Source: CAVVFX01 sp963747535
GTDB lineage: Bacteria; Acidobacteriota; Terriglobia; Bryobacterales; Bryobacteraceae
Direction: 5' to 3'
NCBI GenBank assembly: GCA_963747535.1
Contig: CAVVFX010000019.1
Location: 124,001 to 188,000 of the forward strand
DNA length: 64,000 nt
Below the pieces are notes generated by a model. That model saw only the letters and a list, made by a program, of their open reading frames with translations. It did no database searches and was not told the DNA's origin. Position numbers and translations under genes: made by a program. Shown piece by piece: positions 26,664 through 35,027 of the stretch (its first letter is position 1; each line of letters starts with the position of its first letter).

Positions 26664-28238
26664 TCACATCTCTTTCTTCACGGCACTATCAACCTGCGTA
26701 TCCGCGACGGGCGTGGAGCGATGCACGCTGAAATCCTTGACGTTTTTCAGCACGAACGTTGGAACTCCCGCGGCTTTTTGCGCTTTGACGTGTTGAAAAT
26801 CGACGCCGGTGGCCTGGTCGAGCACAAACGCCGGACGCCGGTCTTCCTGCATGTATCCGACCTCGACATCGTTCAACTCGACGTTCCTGGCATGGCGCAG
26901 GAAGAAGCCGTAGGCGGGCATCATCCCGAACATGGAAGGCTCCGGGTATTCTTTCTCCCTCTCGGGCGTGTCGTAAGGCTCGCGCGGAGGAACGCCGCCG
27001 GACTGCCGGAAAAAGAAGGTGTTGACCAGTTCGGCAGGCTGCTTCGCCACCTGCTCCAACGTTAGCCCGCCGCGATACAGAATCCGAATATTGCTGAGCT
27101 TCACGTCTTCGACATCGTGACCCGGGATGCCGCTGATGATCGAGCCGTAACGCGGGTCGGCGTTGTAAGCGATCACGTTGCTGATACTCACCCGCCGTAT
27201 CGAACCGGTCGGCGTGCCCTCCGGCGCGCGCATCCGGCTGCCGAGCCGAAGAAAAATCGGCGCGTTCGAGACGTCCCGCATGGTGATGTTGGAGACGACG
27301 ATATCTTCGATGTTCGAGCCGTCGACACTCTCCAACGCGAGCCCGCGGGAACGGTCGAACACCACGTTCGAAATGGTGATGTTGCGGAAGTCGCCCTCGG
27401 ACTCGGTGCCGATCTTGACCCGTCCCGTAGGCCCATCGCGGTCCGGCGCGTGCATGGCCGTTCGCCTGTAGGTCGCATCCAGCAGGGAACCGATGTCATA
27501 ACCGCTGACGAAACAATTTGTGATCGTGACGTTTTCCGTCGAACGGGCCGCTCCAAGCGCGTGGGTGCCCTTGAGAACGATCGCGTCGTCGTTGGGCGTG
27601 TTCACGCTGGTATTGGAAATCCGTACATTGCGGCACGAGTCGATGTCGATCCCATCGCGGTTGCTATCGATTTTTAGATTGTCGATGGTGAGGTTGTCGA
27701 CTCCGGTGGCCAGAATCCCGAAGTGCCCGCCGAGCGAAATCGAAAAGTCGCGTAGCGTCACGTTGTGGGACAGCTTGAACGCGATGGCTTTATCGGCCCC
27801 TGCTCCCCGCTCTCCGCGCATCAGAGCTTTGCCGCTGATCAACCCGCTGCCGGAGATCGAGATGTTCTCGAGGCCCTCGCCCCAAATCAGGCTGTTATGC
27901 CAGTGGCTGTGGCCGAAGTCCTGAAACTTGTCCGACGAATTGGGCTCAGCGGCGTCATACGCGCCGGTCTCGGCGCTAGCCTCGATCACGCAGCCGGGAT
28001 CGAGTTGCAAGGCGATGTTGCTGCGCATTCGTATCGACCCGGTCAGGTAGGTCCCGGCGGGAAACGCCACGGTGCCTCCGCCTGCCGCGGACGCCGCATC
28101 GATGGCTTTGTTGATCGCGTCGCGGTCCTGGGTCTTGCCGTCGCCTTTGGCTCCGAAGCTCCGGACGTCGAAGACTGCTGCGCCCGCGCCGCTGGACACG
28201 CTCCAGACGGCTATCATGTAAATCGCCGTTCGTTTCAT
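26664..28238 (-). CDS. glycoside hydrolase family 28 (polygalacturonase-like), copy 1
   Basis: 524 residues with a Sec leader (1-20, ending SGAGAA). After the N-terminal pectate-lyase-superfamily repeat (VRSFGAKGDGKTQDRDAINKA) comes the right-handed beta-helix. GH28 catalytic aspartates are recognisable in NRDGIDID and in PNDDAIVLK; later KIGTESEGDFRNI and a helix exit with IPGHDVEDVKLSNI. GH28 enzymes cut alpha-1,4-galacturonan or related pectin backbones. It is one of three GH28 genes in this window; this one has a Sec rather than a twin-arginine leader. Confidence 0.92.
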   Translation of the reverse strand: MKRTAIYMIAVWSVSSGAGAAVFDVRSFGAKGDGKTQDRDAINKAIDAASAAGGGTVAFPAGTYLTGSIRMRSNIALQLDPGCVIEASAETGAYDAAEPNSSDKFQDFGHSHWHNSLIWGEGLENISISGSGLISGKALMRGERGAGADKAIAFKLSHNVTLRDFSISLGGHFGILATGVDNLTIDNLKIDSNRDGIDIDSCRNVRISNTSVNTPNDDAIVLKGTHALGAARSTENVTITNCFVSGYDIGSLLDATYRRTAMHAPDRDGPTGRVKIGTESEGDFRNITISNVVFDRSRGLALESVDGSNIEDIVVSNITMRDVSNAPIFLRLGSRMRAPEGTPTGSIRRVSISNVIAYNADPRYGSIISGIPGHDVEDVKLSNIRILYRGGLTLEQVAKQPAELVNTFFFRQSGGVPPREPYDTPEREKEYPEPSMFGMMPAYGFFLRHARNVELNDVEVGYMQEDRRPAFVLDQATGVDFQHVKAQKAAGVPTFVLKNVKDFSVHRSTPVADTQVDSAVKKEM

Positions 28239-28296
28239 CAGTCGCTCATTCTATTCCATTGCGGTTCGTCTCATGCTAGAATCGGGTCTTCCAACC

Positions 28297-28701
28297 ATGA
28301 AGCAAGCCAGCCGTCTTCTTGCCAGCATCGATAACCTGCGCCTGTCATGCGACCCAGGGGATATCGTTTGCGCTGCGTGGAAACCCGCGGTGGGAAAGAA
28401 AGTTGCCGAGCATACCCGCGCCTCCAAACTGGTCCGCAACACGCTCGTGGTCGAGGTGGAAGACTGGCTCTGGCAGCGCAATCTGATGGGACTCAGCCGG
28501 CAGATTCTGACGAACCTCGACAGGGCAGTGGGGCCCGGCATCGTCACGGACCTGGAGTTTCGCATCATGCCCCCACGGCGCGGCCCCATGGTTGCCAAAA
28601 CCAGCATCCCGGCTTTCGCATTGTCAGACGAGGCGAGTGGCATTGCCGACCCCGGACTGCGCCGAATCTATCGCACCAAGCGCCAGAGGGAGATCGCTTG
28701 A
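28297..28701 (+). CDS. DUF721 / DciA-like protein
   Basis: 134 residues from the ATG at 28297; an ATG at 28273 would add eight. The core WKPAVGKKVAEHTRASKLVRNTLVVEVEDWLWQRNLM is the DUF721 (DciA) domain. DciA is the helicase-loading factor used by bacteria without DnaC, but many short DUF721 proteins remain uncharacterised. It is followed at once by gatC, whose TTG start overlaps the TGA stop. Confidence 0.85.
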   Translation: MKQASRLLASIDNLRLSCDPGDIVCAAWKPAVGKKVAEHTRASKLVRNTLVVEVEDWLWQRNLMGLSRQILTNLDRAVGPGIVTDLEFRIMPPRRGPMVAKTSIPAFALSDEASGIADPGLRRIYRTKRQREIA

Positions 28702-28997
28702 AGATCACCGAAAAGGAAGTCCGCTACGTCGCCGATCTCGGCAACCTGAAGCTCAGCGAAGAAGAGGTTGCAAAATTCACTAAGGACCTTGATGAAATTC
28801 TGGTGCACATGGACAAGCTCGCGGAGATCGATACCCGCGATATCGCGCCCATGTCCCAGGTTCTGTATGAGGCCGCCGAAACTGCCACGCTGCGGCCGGA
28901 CGAAGAGCGCCCGACCTTGGGACCGACGGTGGCACTGGCTAACGCACCGCAAGCCGGCGGCGGCTACTTCAAAGTCCCGCGCGTTATCGAACGCTAG
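28698..28997 (+). CDS. gatC: Asp-tRNA(Asn)/Glu-tRNA(Gln) amidotransferase subunit C
   Basis: 99 residues with a TTG start at 28698 that overlaps the stop of the DUF721 gene (TTGA); GAGGGAG upstream is a good Shine-Dalgarno. Sequence ITEKEVRYVADLGNLKLSEEEV, DLDEILVHMDKLAEIDT, LRPDE and GYFKVPRVI is typical GatC. GatC stabilises the GatA/GatB amidotransferase that makes Gln-tRNA and Asn-tRNA. gatA does not follow here, which is slightly unusual; an insertion-like region begins downstream instead. Confidence 0.95.
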   Translation: MKITEKEVRYVADLGNLKLSEEEVAKFTKDLDEILVHMDKLAEIDTRDIAPMSQVLYEAAETATLRPDEERPTLGPTVALANAPQAGGGYFKVPRVIER

Positions 28998-29416
28998 CTA
29001 CTTTCTGGCGCGAAATTGTAGGGCTAACTCTTTTGTTCGCATAGAGCGTCGTGCCGGCCTGCTGCGGGAACGTCCAGGTTTCGTCTGTTGTCATTTCAGA
29101 GGTCCCTGGACAACGACCTCCTCCGCGGTTTCTCTGCGGCTCGGCGCCTTATAGTAGATCCAACCCACTTTCTATTCCAATGGTTTGTTCTTCGGCCGGA
29201 GTGAACGCTGCTGGTCAAGGTTCGAGCCTTTGGTAAAAAGTGTAGTTGAGCGGGCATCCCGCTGCTACGAATTTCAGCGCCAAGCACTCGATGCTTAGCA
29301 GAGTGCTTCGAGCAGCGGGCTGCACCTGGTTATGACGAATTCTCAGAAATCGTCTGTCTCAGACTCTACTATAAGACTTTCGCGCAGCCAGGACTGCCCG
29401 CTATTGAGGAGATCCT
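28998..29416. mobile_element. non-coding upstream part of an IS110-family remnant
   Basis: No gene in the 419 bp between gatC and the truncated transposase. The last ~200 bp hold nested stems: AGCGGG/CCCGCT at 29249-29263; CCCGCTGCT (29258-29266) with AGCAGCGGG (29311-29319); and inside that AAGCACTC (29282-29289) with GAGTGCTT (29301-29308). In IS110 elements the bridge RNA is encoded between the left end and the transposase start, so this folded region may be a bridge-RNA relic. The left boundary of the element cannot be fixed by eye. Confidence 0.5.
29258..29319. ncRNA. candidate bridge-RNA-like stem-loop of the IS110 remnant
   Basis: An outer 9-bp stem (29258-29266 with 29311-29319) encloses an inner 8-bp stem (29282-29289 with 29301-29308) with an 11-nt loop. 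It lies about 100 bp upstream of the transposase ATG. Calling it a bridge RNA is an inference from position and shape only; the strand would be + if it follows the transposase. Confidence 0.35.
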
Positions 29417-29767
29417 ATGCCCGATATTACGTCAGTAGCTCAACCCGAGCCGGAATGGGCCGCATTTGCGGCCATCGACTGGGCCGATAAGAAGCATGTT
29501 TGGAGATTGGTCCCGGCCGACTCCACGCGTCACGAACAGGGCGCGTTGGAAAACACACCCGAAGCGGTGGATGTTTGGGCCAGAGGTTTAGCCGTGCGGT
29601 TCGGCGGACGGCCGATTGCGGTCTGTCTGGAGCAAAGCCGCGGCCCCCTGGTTTACACGCTCAGCAAGTATGCGCACCAGATTGTGACTGAATCGGCCAA
29701 CTGGTTCGTCGAAAACGCCCGATTCGTAAACGCTCGGGCGTCAGGGAAGACAAGGTCGCATTTTTAA
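29417..29767 (+). pseudogene. IS110-family transposase, N-terminal fragment
   Basis: 116 residues, about a quarter to a third of a full IS110 transposase. The DEDD RuvC-like start is clear: FAAIDWADKKHVW with the first Asp, and GRPIAVCLEQSRGPLVYTLSKY with the Glu. Family similarity stops near residue 95-100 and the last codons (ASGKTRSHF) do not continue as a transposase; the second half with the C-terminal catalytic serine domain is missing. GAGGAG precedes the ATG by eight bases. The element cannot move by itself. Confidence 0.85.
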
Positions 29768-29803
29768 AACCCAAGCGGTTAGGAAGTCACGTACAATGAG
29801 CTT

Positions 29804-30052
29804 GTGCCGGCGGTCCTCAGGTTCGACGGACTTCGGGTTGTCATCTACCCGAACGATCATCGGCCCGCCCACGTCCACGTGATTGGCGTGGGGCACGAAG
29901 CCGTCTTCGATCTGAACTGTCTGGTTGGTCCCGTTGACCTCCGCGAGAACTATGGATTCTCGCGTCGCGAGATCAAGCACATAACAGGAGTGTTGACGAA
30001 TCATTTGGTTGAATTGTGCCGGGCATGGGAGAGAATTCATGGCATCGCGTGA
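29804..30052 (+). CDS. DUF4160 domain protein
   Basis: 82 residues with a GTG start at 29804. The whole protein is the DUF4160 domain: LRFDGLRVVIYPNDHRPAHVHVIG with two conserved histidines, then REIKHITGVLTNHLVELCRAWERIHG. Families of this size commonly pair with a DUF2442 gene as here, and the pair is often listed among predicted toxin-antitoxin-like modules; the activity is not known to me. Its end overlaps the start of the DUF2442 gene by 14 bases. Confidence 0.88.
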   Translation: MPAVLRFDGLRVVIYPNDHRPAHVHVIGVGHEAVFDLNCLVGPVDLRENYGFSRREIKHITGVLTNHLVELCRAWERIHGIA

Positions 30053-30452
30053 CGATTTCGAACAGGCAACCCATCGTGCAAAGGAGTTGCGCGCCAAGTT
30101 CCCACGGGCTGTTTCCGCCCGTTATGACCGCAGAAGCGGGCGCGTAGTGATTCATCTGAGTTCTAACCTGATCATCAGTTTCTCGCCTGGAGATGTCGAG
30201 GGTCTGCAATTCGCCCAGCCCTCACAGCTCAATGAAATTGAGATCAGTCCATCGGGCTTCGGTATCCATTTTCCGGCCGTTGACGCAGATATCTACGTGC
30301 CCGGCCTCCTGGAAGGTTTTCTGGGCTCAAAATCCTGGATGGCGTCCAGGTTAGGTGAAATAGGCGGCCGATCAACTAGTGAGGGCAAGAAAAACGCTTC
30401 CAGAGAAAACGGCAAACTTGGGGGCAGACCACCCAAAAAAATCGCACAATGA
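30039..30452 (+). CDS. DUF2442 domain protein
   Basis: 137 residues from the ATG at 30039, which has GGGAGAG at the right distance. The DUF2442 core runs from about AVSARYDRRSGRVVIHLSSN through FSPGDVEGLQFA to ADIYVPGLLEGFLG. The C-terminus has a basic tail (ASRENGKLGGRPPKK) that could contact DNA, as expected for an antitoxin-like partner. It overlaps the DUF4160 gene, so the two are co-translated. Confidence 0.88.
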   Translation: MASRDDFEQATHRAKELRAKFPRAVSARYDRRSGRVVIHLSSNLIISFSPGDVEGLQFAQPSQLNEIEISPSGFGIHFPAVDADIYVPGLLEGFLGSKSWMASRLGEIGGRSTSEGKKNASRENGKLGGRPPKKIAQ

Positions 30453-30741
30453 TTTATCGACATCAGAATGCCTAAGCGCTAGCGCGTTAGGGAGGATCTA
30501 TTCACAATTGGTCGTGCGCAGGGATATCGCGCCAGGAACCCGGCGATATCGACTAGCCACGTCAAAGCCGGAAGCCCACCACTCCAGACCGATCGGCGTG
30601 CCACTATCCAACACGGCCGAGTCGGAGCAAATTGGACGGGCGACCAGTCCCTGAGACTTTATAATAGGAGCCCAAAGGAGATTCCACCGTGCACTGCCGA
30701 CGGTTCGCTGGCCTGCCCTTTGAAGGGAAGGCGACCTAAGT
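30453..30741. promoter_or_regulatory. leader region of the mcrBC operon
   Basis: 289 bp without a normal gene. A TATAAT stands at 30660-30665; a TTGGAC at 30632-30637 is 22 bases ahead, too far for an ideal sigma70 promoter, so the assignment is weak. Downstream come a short leader ORF (30689-30739) and a hairpin (30711-30732) right before the mcrB start. Confidence 0.4.
30689..30739 (+). CDS. possible 16-residue leader peptide before mcrB
   Basis: GTG start with AAAGGAG placed eight bases upstream, the best ribosome site of the region, then 16 sense codons (VHCRRFAGLPFEGKAT) and a TAA two bases before the mcrB ATG. The mcrB start itself lacks a well-spaced Shine-Dalgarno. The 3' half of the ORF can fold with itself: GCCT-g-CCCTT (30711-30720) with AAGGG-a-AGGC (30723-30732). 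This could couple or restrict mcrB translation; it may also be chance. Confidence 0.35.
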   Translation: MHCRRFAGLPFEGKAT

Positions 30742-32607
30742 ATGGCTGAGACGCTGAATCCGAGCTCATCTCGAACCTGGATTTTTCAGGCGAGTCCCAA
30801 GTTATACGACATCGATGCAGCCTTGACGAGTCTGCCCGAGATGTCGTGGTCAGTTAACCAGTACAAATCATCGATCAAGCCTGGGGACCAGGTGTTCCTG
30901 TGGAAGAGTGGCGCGGAGGGAGGTATCCTCGCGGCAGCGACAGTACTCACGGCCCCCACGATCATGGAGCAGGATGGCCTCCAGTTTGCCGTTCAGCCAG
31001 ATAGGTTCGACAAGCAGGGCCTGCGAGTCCGCCTACGCGTCGAGCACGTCTACCCGACGCCGCTCTCGCGTGACGTCGTCAGAGCAAGGCTGCCGGACCT
31101 ATCGGTTCTGCAGTCGCCGCAGGGAACAAATTTCCCAGTCACCCCGGAAGAAGCTGTGGCGATTCGCGAGATGTTGGCAGCTAACGAAGGGGACGAAGAT
31201 GAGATTTCCGGCGACACCGGCGTCGATCCGGCAAGCAGTTCGAGAGTCTGGGCCTACGCGCCCGGACCCAAAGCCCAATTCTGGGAGGAGTTCTACCGTG
31301 AAGGGATCATGGCGATCGGGTGGGACGAACTTGGAGACCTCAGCCAATACCCAGATCATGGCGCGATCGCGCGGAAACTCATCGAAGTTTATCGGCTGAA
31401 GGGCTTCCCCATTAATGACACCCGGGCCTGTCTTGACTTTCTCCGCTCCATAAGGCCCGGCGACCGCGTCATCGTCAAGAGGGGCCGGGATGAAGTCGTT
31501 GGGTATGGAACCGTGACCGGCGAGTACGAGTTCCGACCGGAAAGGGCCACTTATCGGAGCGTGCGGCAGGTCCGTTGGGAGCGTCGTGGCAACTGGAAAT
31601 CAAAGCCAGTATTCGCGGTAAAGACCCTGACGGATTTCACGCCTTTTCAGGATACGGTCCGGTACCTGACCGCGTTAATCGGAGTCTCCGACGCGTTGCC
31701 GCCCACGCCAGTCGCGCCAACTCTCCCTCCCTACACTGTAGATGAAGCGCTGAGAGGGGTAGCCTTTGAGAAGCCTGAGTTCGAAGCCATCCTCGACATT
31801 TGGCGGACCAAGAAAAACATCGTCCTTCAAGGGCCTCCGGGTGTGGGCAAGACGTTCCTTGCCAAGAAACTGGCCTATTGCCTGATCGGCCACGAGGTGC
31901 CGTCGCGTGTCAGCATGATCCAGTTCCACCAAAGCTACGCATACGAAGACTTCATCCAAGGTTACCGGCCGGTTGAAAATGGCTTCGCGCGACAGGACGG
32001 CGTATTTGTCCGCTTCTGCAAGCGCGCATCCCTCGACCAAGACTCAACATATGTCTTTATCATCGATGAGATCAACAGGAGCAACCTCGGAAAGGTCTTC
32101 GGCGAGCTGCTCATGTTGATCGAGGCGGACAAGCGCGGTAGCAGGAACTCGCTTGCACTTACCTACTCTGCCTCCGAGGACGAGCAGTTTTATGTGCCGT
32201 CCAATGTCCACATTTTGGGTATGATGAACACGGCCGACAGATCGCTGGCGCTGGTGGACTACGCCTTGAGACGTCGTTTCGCATTCGTGGAACTGGAGCC
32301 CCTATTCGGGTCGCGGGTGTTTATTGATTTCCTGATTGGCTGCGGAACGGAGTCGAGATTTGCTGCAGCCGTTGCGGAACGTTTGCTCGCGCTGAACCGA
32401 ACCATTGCGGAGGAGCAGAGCCTTGGCCCTGGTTTCGCGATTGGCCACAGCTATTTCTGCGGGGGTGGCAGCGCCCTAACAGAGAAGACGTACGCCGATG
32501 TCATTCGCCACGAAATTGTTCCACTTCTCAAGGAGTACTGGTTCGACGATCAAGAGCGGGTCAGGGATTGGGCCGATAAATTAGAGGCAAAGGCCAAGCA
32601 GGACTAA
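30742..32607 (+). CDS. mcrB: McrB-type AAA+ GTPase of a type IV restriction system with two N-terminal EVE-like modules
   Basis: 621 residues in three parts. Residues ~10-145 form an EVE (PUA-like) domain (RTWIFQASPKLYDIDAAL, IKPGDQVFLWKSG). Residues ~167-310 form a second EVE/PUA-like module (RVWAYAPGPKAQFWEEFY, GIMAIGWDELGDLSQY, IRPGDRVIVKRG). Residues ~335-615 are the McrB AAA+ motor: Walker A GPPGVGKT (364-371), Walker B VFIIDEINRSN, the McrB signature MNTADRS (495-501) and arginines in YALRRRFAF. EVE domains in such proteins read modified cytosine in DNA. Its stop overlaps the mcrC start (TAATG). Confidence 0.92.
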   Translation: MAETLNPSSSRTWIFQASPKLYDIDAALTSLPEMSWSVNQYKSSIKPGDQVFLWKSGAEGGILAAATVLTAPTIMEQDGLQFAVQPDRFDKQGLRVRLRVEHVYPTPLSRDVVRARLPDLSVLQSPQGTNFPVTPEEAVAIREMLAANEGDEDEISGDTGVDPASSSRVWAYAPGPKAQFWEEFYREGIMAIGWDELGDLSQYPDHGAIARKLIEVYRLKGFPINDTRACLDFLRSIRPGDRVIVKRGRDEVVGYGTVTGEYEFRPERATYRSVRQVRWERRGNWKSKPVFAVKTLTDFTPFQDTVRYLTALIGVSDALPPTPVAPTLPPYTVDEALRGVAFEKPEFEAILDIWRTKKNIVLQGPPGVGKTFLAKKLAYCLIGHEVPSRVSMIQFHQSYAYEDFIQGYRPVENGFARQDGVFVRFCKRASLDQDSTYVFIIDEINRSNLGKVFGELLMLIEADKRGSRNSLALTYSASEDEQFYVPSNVHILGMMNTADRSLALVDYALRRRFAFVELEPLFGSRVFIDFLIGCGTESRFAAAVAERLLALNRTIAEEQSLGPGFAIGHSYFCGGGSALTEKTYADVIRHEIVPLLKEYWFDDQERVRDWADKLEAKAKQD

Positions 32608-33656
32608 TGGCATCCATCCCGGTCGCCAATATCTACTATCTACTCTGCTACGCGTGGAACGAGTTCGCCCCGCGGCAGATAGACCGGTACGCAGCTGAGA
32701 ACTTCCCGGACACTCTTCACCTCTTCGCGCACCAGTTGATCGTAGGGCTTAAGGCGTTGCGTCGTCAGGGGTTTGAAACTGGCTATGTATCGCTAGACGA
32801 ATCGACAAGTGCCCCGCGCGGCCGGATTCTCATGGCGCCGTCCATCCGCACTATGACGGCGCAACCCGGGAGAATCCACTGCTCATTCGACGAGATGAGC
32901 GCCAACATCCGGAGTAATCAGATACTGAAGGCGACGTTGAGCCGACTGCTCGGGGAAGAAACGCTCGAAAGTCCGATCCGGCGAGAGTTGCGCCAGGCGA
33001 TTGGCTTGCTAAGCAACGTCCGGGGCATAGAACTGAACGCCCGGCTGTTTCACGACGTGCGTGTCCACCAGAACAACCGACTGTATTCCTTCCTCCTGAC
33101 CATCTGTCGCTTCCTCTACGAGTGCATGGAGGCTCAGGATCAGGCCGGCCACTATCGCTTTCGAGAGGTCGCCCGGGATGAGATGCGGATGCGGCGGATA
33201 TTCGAGAAATTTGTGCGAAACTTCTTTGCCCGCCGTCAGGTCCTCTTCAAGGAGGTCAAGAGCGAGCGGATGGATTGGTTCGCTACAGCCGAGGGCGGCT
33301 CGGACCTAAGCTTGCTGCCGGCCATGTACACTGATGTGAGTTTGCGTTCAGCTAGCCGGACAATCATCATCGAATGCAAATACACCGAGTCTCTGTATCG
33401 GAGCCGTTTCCTCGCTGAGAAGCTACGATCGTCACACCTGTATCAGCTAATCGCCTATCTTCGAAATGTTGAAAACAACGGGGAGCCAGACCGGGCAGCC
33501 GAAGGGATTCTGCTGTATCCGACCGCCGGAAAATCACTCGACCACTCATTCCGCCTGCACGGCCACCGAGTCAGTGTCAGGACGCTGGATCTGAACCAGC
33601 CTTGGACTGGGATCGAGGAGCAAATGTTGTCCCTAATTCGAGCACCGGGGGAATAG
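32607..33656 (+). CDS. mcrC: McrC-family nuclease subunit
   Basis: 349 residues. McrC binds the McrB ring and cuts DNA near modified sites. The N-terminal half (IPVANIYYLLCYAWNEF, RGRILMAPSIRTM, RIHCSFDEMSANIRSNQILKAT) is the McrC/DUF2357-type region. The PD-(D/E)xK nuclease core is seen as Asp243 in MYTDVSL and Glu256-x-Lys258 in IIIECKYTE, followed by the helix with LYQLIAYL. All catalytic residues are intact, so the McrBC pair looks functional. No methyltransferase accompanies it, as expected for type IV systems. Confidence 0.93.
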   Translation: MASIPVANIYYLLCYAWNEFAPRQIDRYAAENFPDTLHLFAHQLIVGLKALRRQGFETGYVSLDESTSAPRGRILMAPSIRTMTAQPGRIHCSFDEMSANIRSNQILKATLSRLLGEETLESPIRRELRQAIGLLSNVRGIELNARLFHDVRVHQNNRLYSFLLTICRFLYECMEAQDQAGHYRFREVARDEMRMRRIFEKFVRNFFARRQVLFKEVKSERMDWFATAEGGSDLSLLPAMYTDVSLRSASRTIIIECKYTESLYRSRFLAEKLRSSHLYQLIAYLRNVENNGEPDRAAEGILLYPTAGKSLDHSFRLHGHRVSVRTLDLNQPWTGIEEQMLSLIRAPGE

Positions 33657-34442
33657 AATGCCTAGAGGCAATAGGGGCGTCTGCCGAGTCCCGAGGTCCG
33701 ACGTGTGGCCCCAGCCGGTTCCCTTCCACATGCCCGTAAGGGATGCGCTTTCACCTGGTCCGGAAATGATAGCAGGCGATAGCAGCCCCTTCTATCCTTT
33801 AATCAGCCACGCGGTCTCGACGCTGTGCTCAGTGGGGATAGATCCTCCCTTGTCGCCCAGCGTTTTACCAACGCTGCTGTTTTGTTGGCCGGATAGCCTC
33901 CGGGGCGTTACTCCCGGCAAGTCGGCATGTGACCGCGGATACGGCCGCTGCGGCGCCTGTCCGTGGAACACCCATAGAAGGAACTCGACGGCCCGGCCGA
34001 GGGTGCAGGATTCCTGACGCAAGACCCAGCCGCACGAGCATTCGGTCGGCACTCAACTGAATCTTGAGAGCGTCTTTATTCTCAGCGCCTCTGCTCGGCC
34101 GCCGTAACTCCTCGCAATGGACCTCCGCCGCACCGTTGCAGTCATTCTGGTGCGCCGTCCCCAGTCAACGCGCGTATTCTCACCACCGGCGGCGCCTCCA
34201 AAATTCGACTCAATCCCGGCGGGCGTAGCGAGCCTGACCCCTGCCTTCCGTCACTCTTCAGTCAAACTTATATTCCCCTCCTGCCGAATCACTTACCAAC
34301 CTCGGAGAACGTTTTCGCCTTCCTCTCTGCTATAACCAAATCAGCCGGGGACCGCTGTGCTCGCCTTCCGGCTACACATTCACTAAAGAACCAGGGAAAT
34401 TATCGCGGCCCCACGGGGACCGCCAGGGAGAGTTGTATCCAT
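33657..34442. other. 786-bp non-coding stretch behind mcrC with strong RNA-like structure
   Basis: No reading frame resembles a protein. Between about 33700 and 34040 there are several good stems, for example CAGCGTT (33858-33864) with AACGCTG (33870-33876) and CCGGG (33900-33904) with CCCGG (33913-33917). Read on the minus strand the segment begins near 34037 with GTGCGGC, which fits the GUGYG 5' end of group II introns. 34050-34442 shows nothing recognisable. Confidence 0.45.
33700..34037 (-). ncRNA. possible 5' domain of a group II intron (remnant)
   Basis: The minus strand starts GTGCGGCTGGGTC and is followed by nested hairpins over ~330 nt. No reverse transcriptase gene or domain V could be identified, so if real it is a 5' fragment. 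The match rests on the end motif and general foldability only. Confidence 0.22.
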
Positions 34443-35027
34443 ATGGCCACCGAGGCTCAAATCGAAGCCAACCGCATGAATGCGCAGAAGTCCACCGGCC
34501 CCCGCACGGACGCGGGAAAAGCCCGCGTCAGAAGGAATGCCGCGCGTCATGGCCTCTGTATCACCTTCGCCGCGATGTCCGACGAGGATCGCGACCAGTT
34601 CGAGGAACTGCTGGACGACCTCAACAAAGAGCACCAGCCGCAAGGAACTACTGAAGCCATTCTCGTCTACAAAATGGCCCAGGCTTTTATCTCCAGTTGG
34701 CGCGCCAACATCCTCCTGACCGAACGCCTCGACCTCAACGACACCCAGGACGACTCCAAACAGGTCGCGCTCATGCTCCGCTACTACAACACTGCCGACC
34801 GCGCCTTCAACCGCAACCTGCATGACCTCCGCAAGCTGCAAAAGGAACGCCGGCAAGAAATTGGGTTTGTTCCGCAAATGCCCCCGTTGCCGCCCCTCAG
34901 GCCGGTAAAAACGCCCAAAATCGACGACGTCCAGCCCACTTGTAGCTCGATCGACCCGAACATTCAGCCCCTTGACTTCATTCAGCCCTGGAAATCACCC
35001 GGCGAGCCGCCCCAAAAGGCCGCCTAG
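34443..35027 (+). CDS. conserved hypothetical protein (TGPRT motif family)
   Basis: 194 residues. The N-terminus EAQIEANRMNAQKSTGPRTD-AGKARVRRNAARHGL is a motif I know from short hypothetical proteins that are abundant in Acidobacteriota and some Planctomycetes; it resembles a basic nucleic-acid-binding arm. A helical middle (EDRDQFEELLDDLNKEHQP, LMLRYYNTADRAFNRNLHDLRKLQKE) and a proline-rich, low-complexity C-terminus follow. Function unknown. The gene stands alone between the structured stretch and gnd and is likely part of the accessory region. Confidence 0.8.
   Translation: MATEAQIEANRMNAQKSTGPRTDAGKARVRRNAARHGLCITFAAMSDEDRDQFEELLDDLNKEHQPQGTTEAILVYKMAQAFISSWRANILLTERLDLNDTQDDSKQVALMLRYYNTADRAFNRNLHDLRKLQKERRQEIGFVPQMPPLPPLRPVKTPKIDDVQPTCSSIDPNIQPLDFIQPWKSPGEPPQKAA

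Noticed and set aside
33792..34052. Minus-strand ORF of 86 codons behind mcrC
   Set aside because: Composition is that of a structured RNA read by chance (stems encode repeated Gly/Arg/Pro); no protein family recognised.
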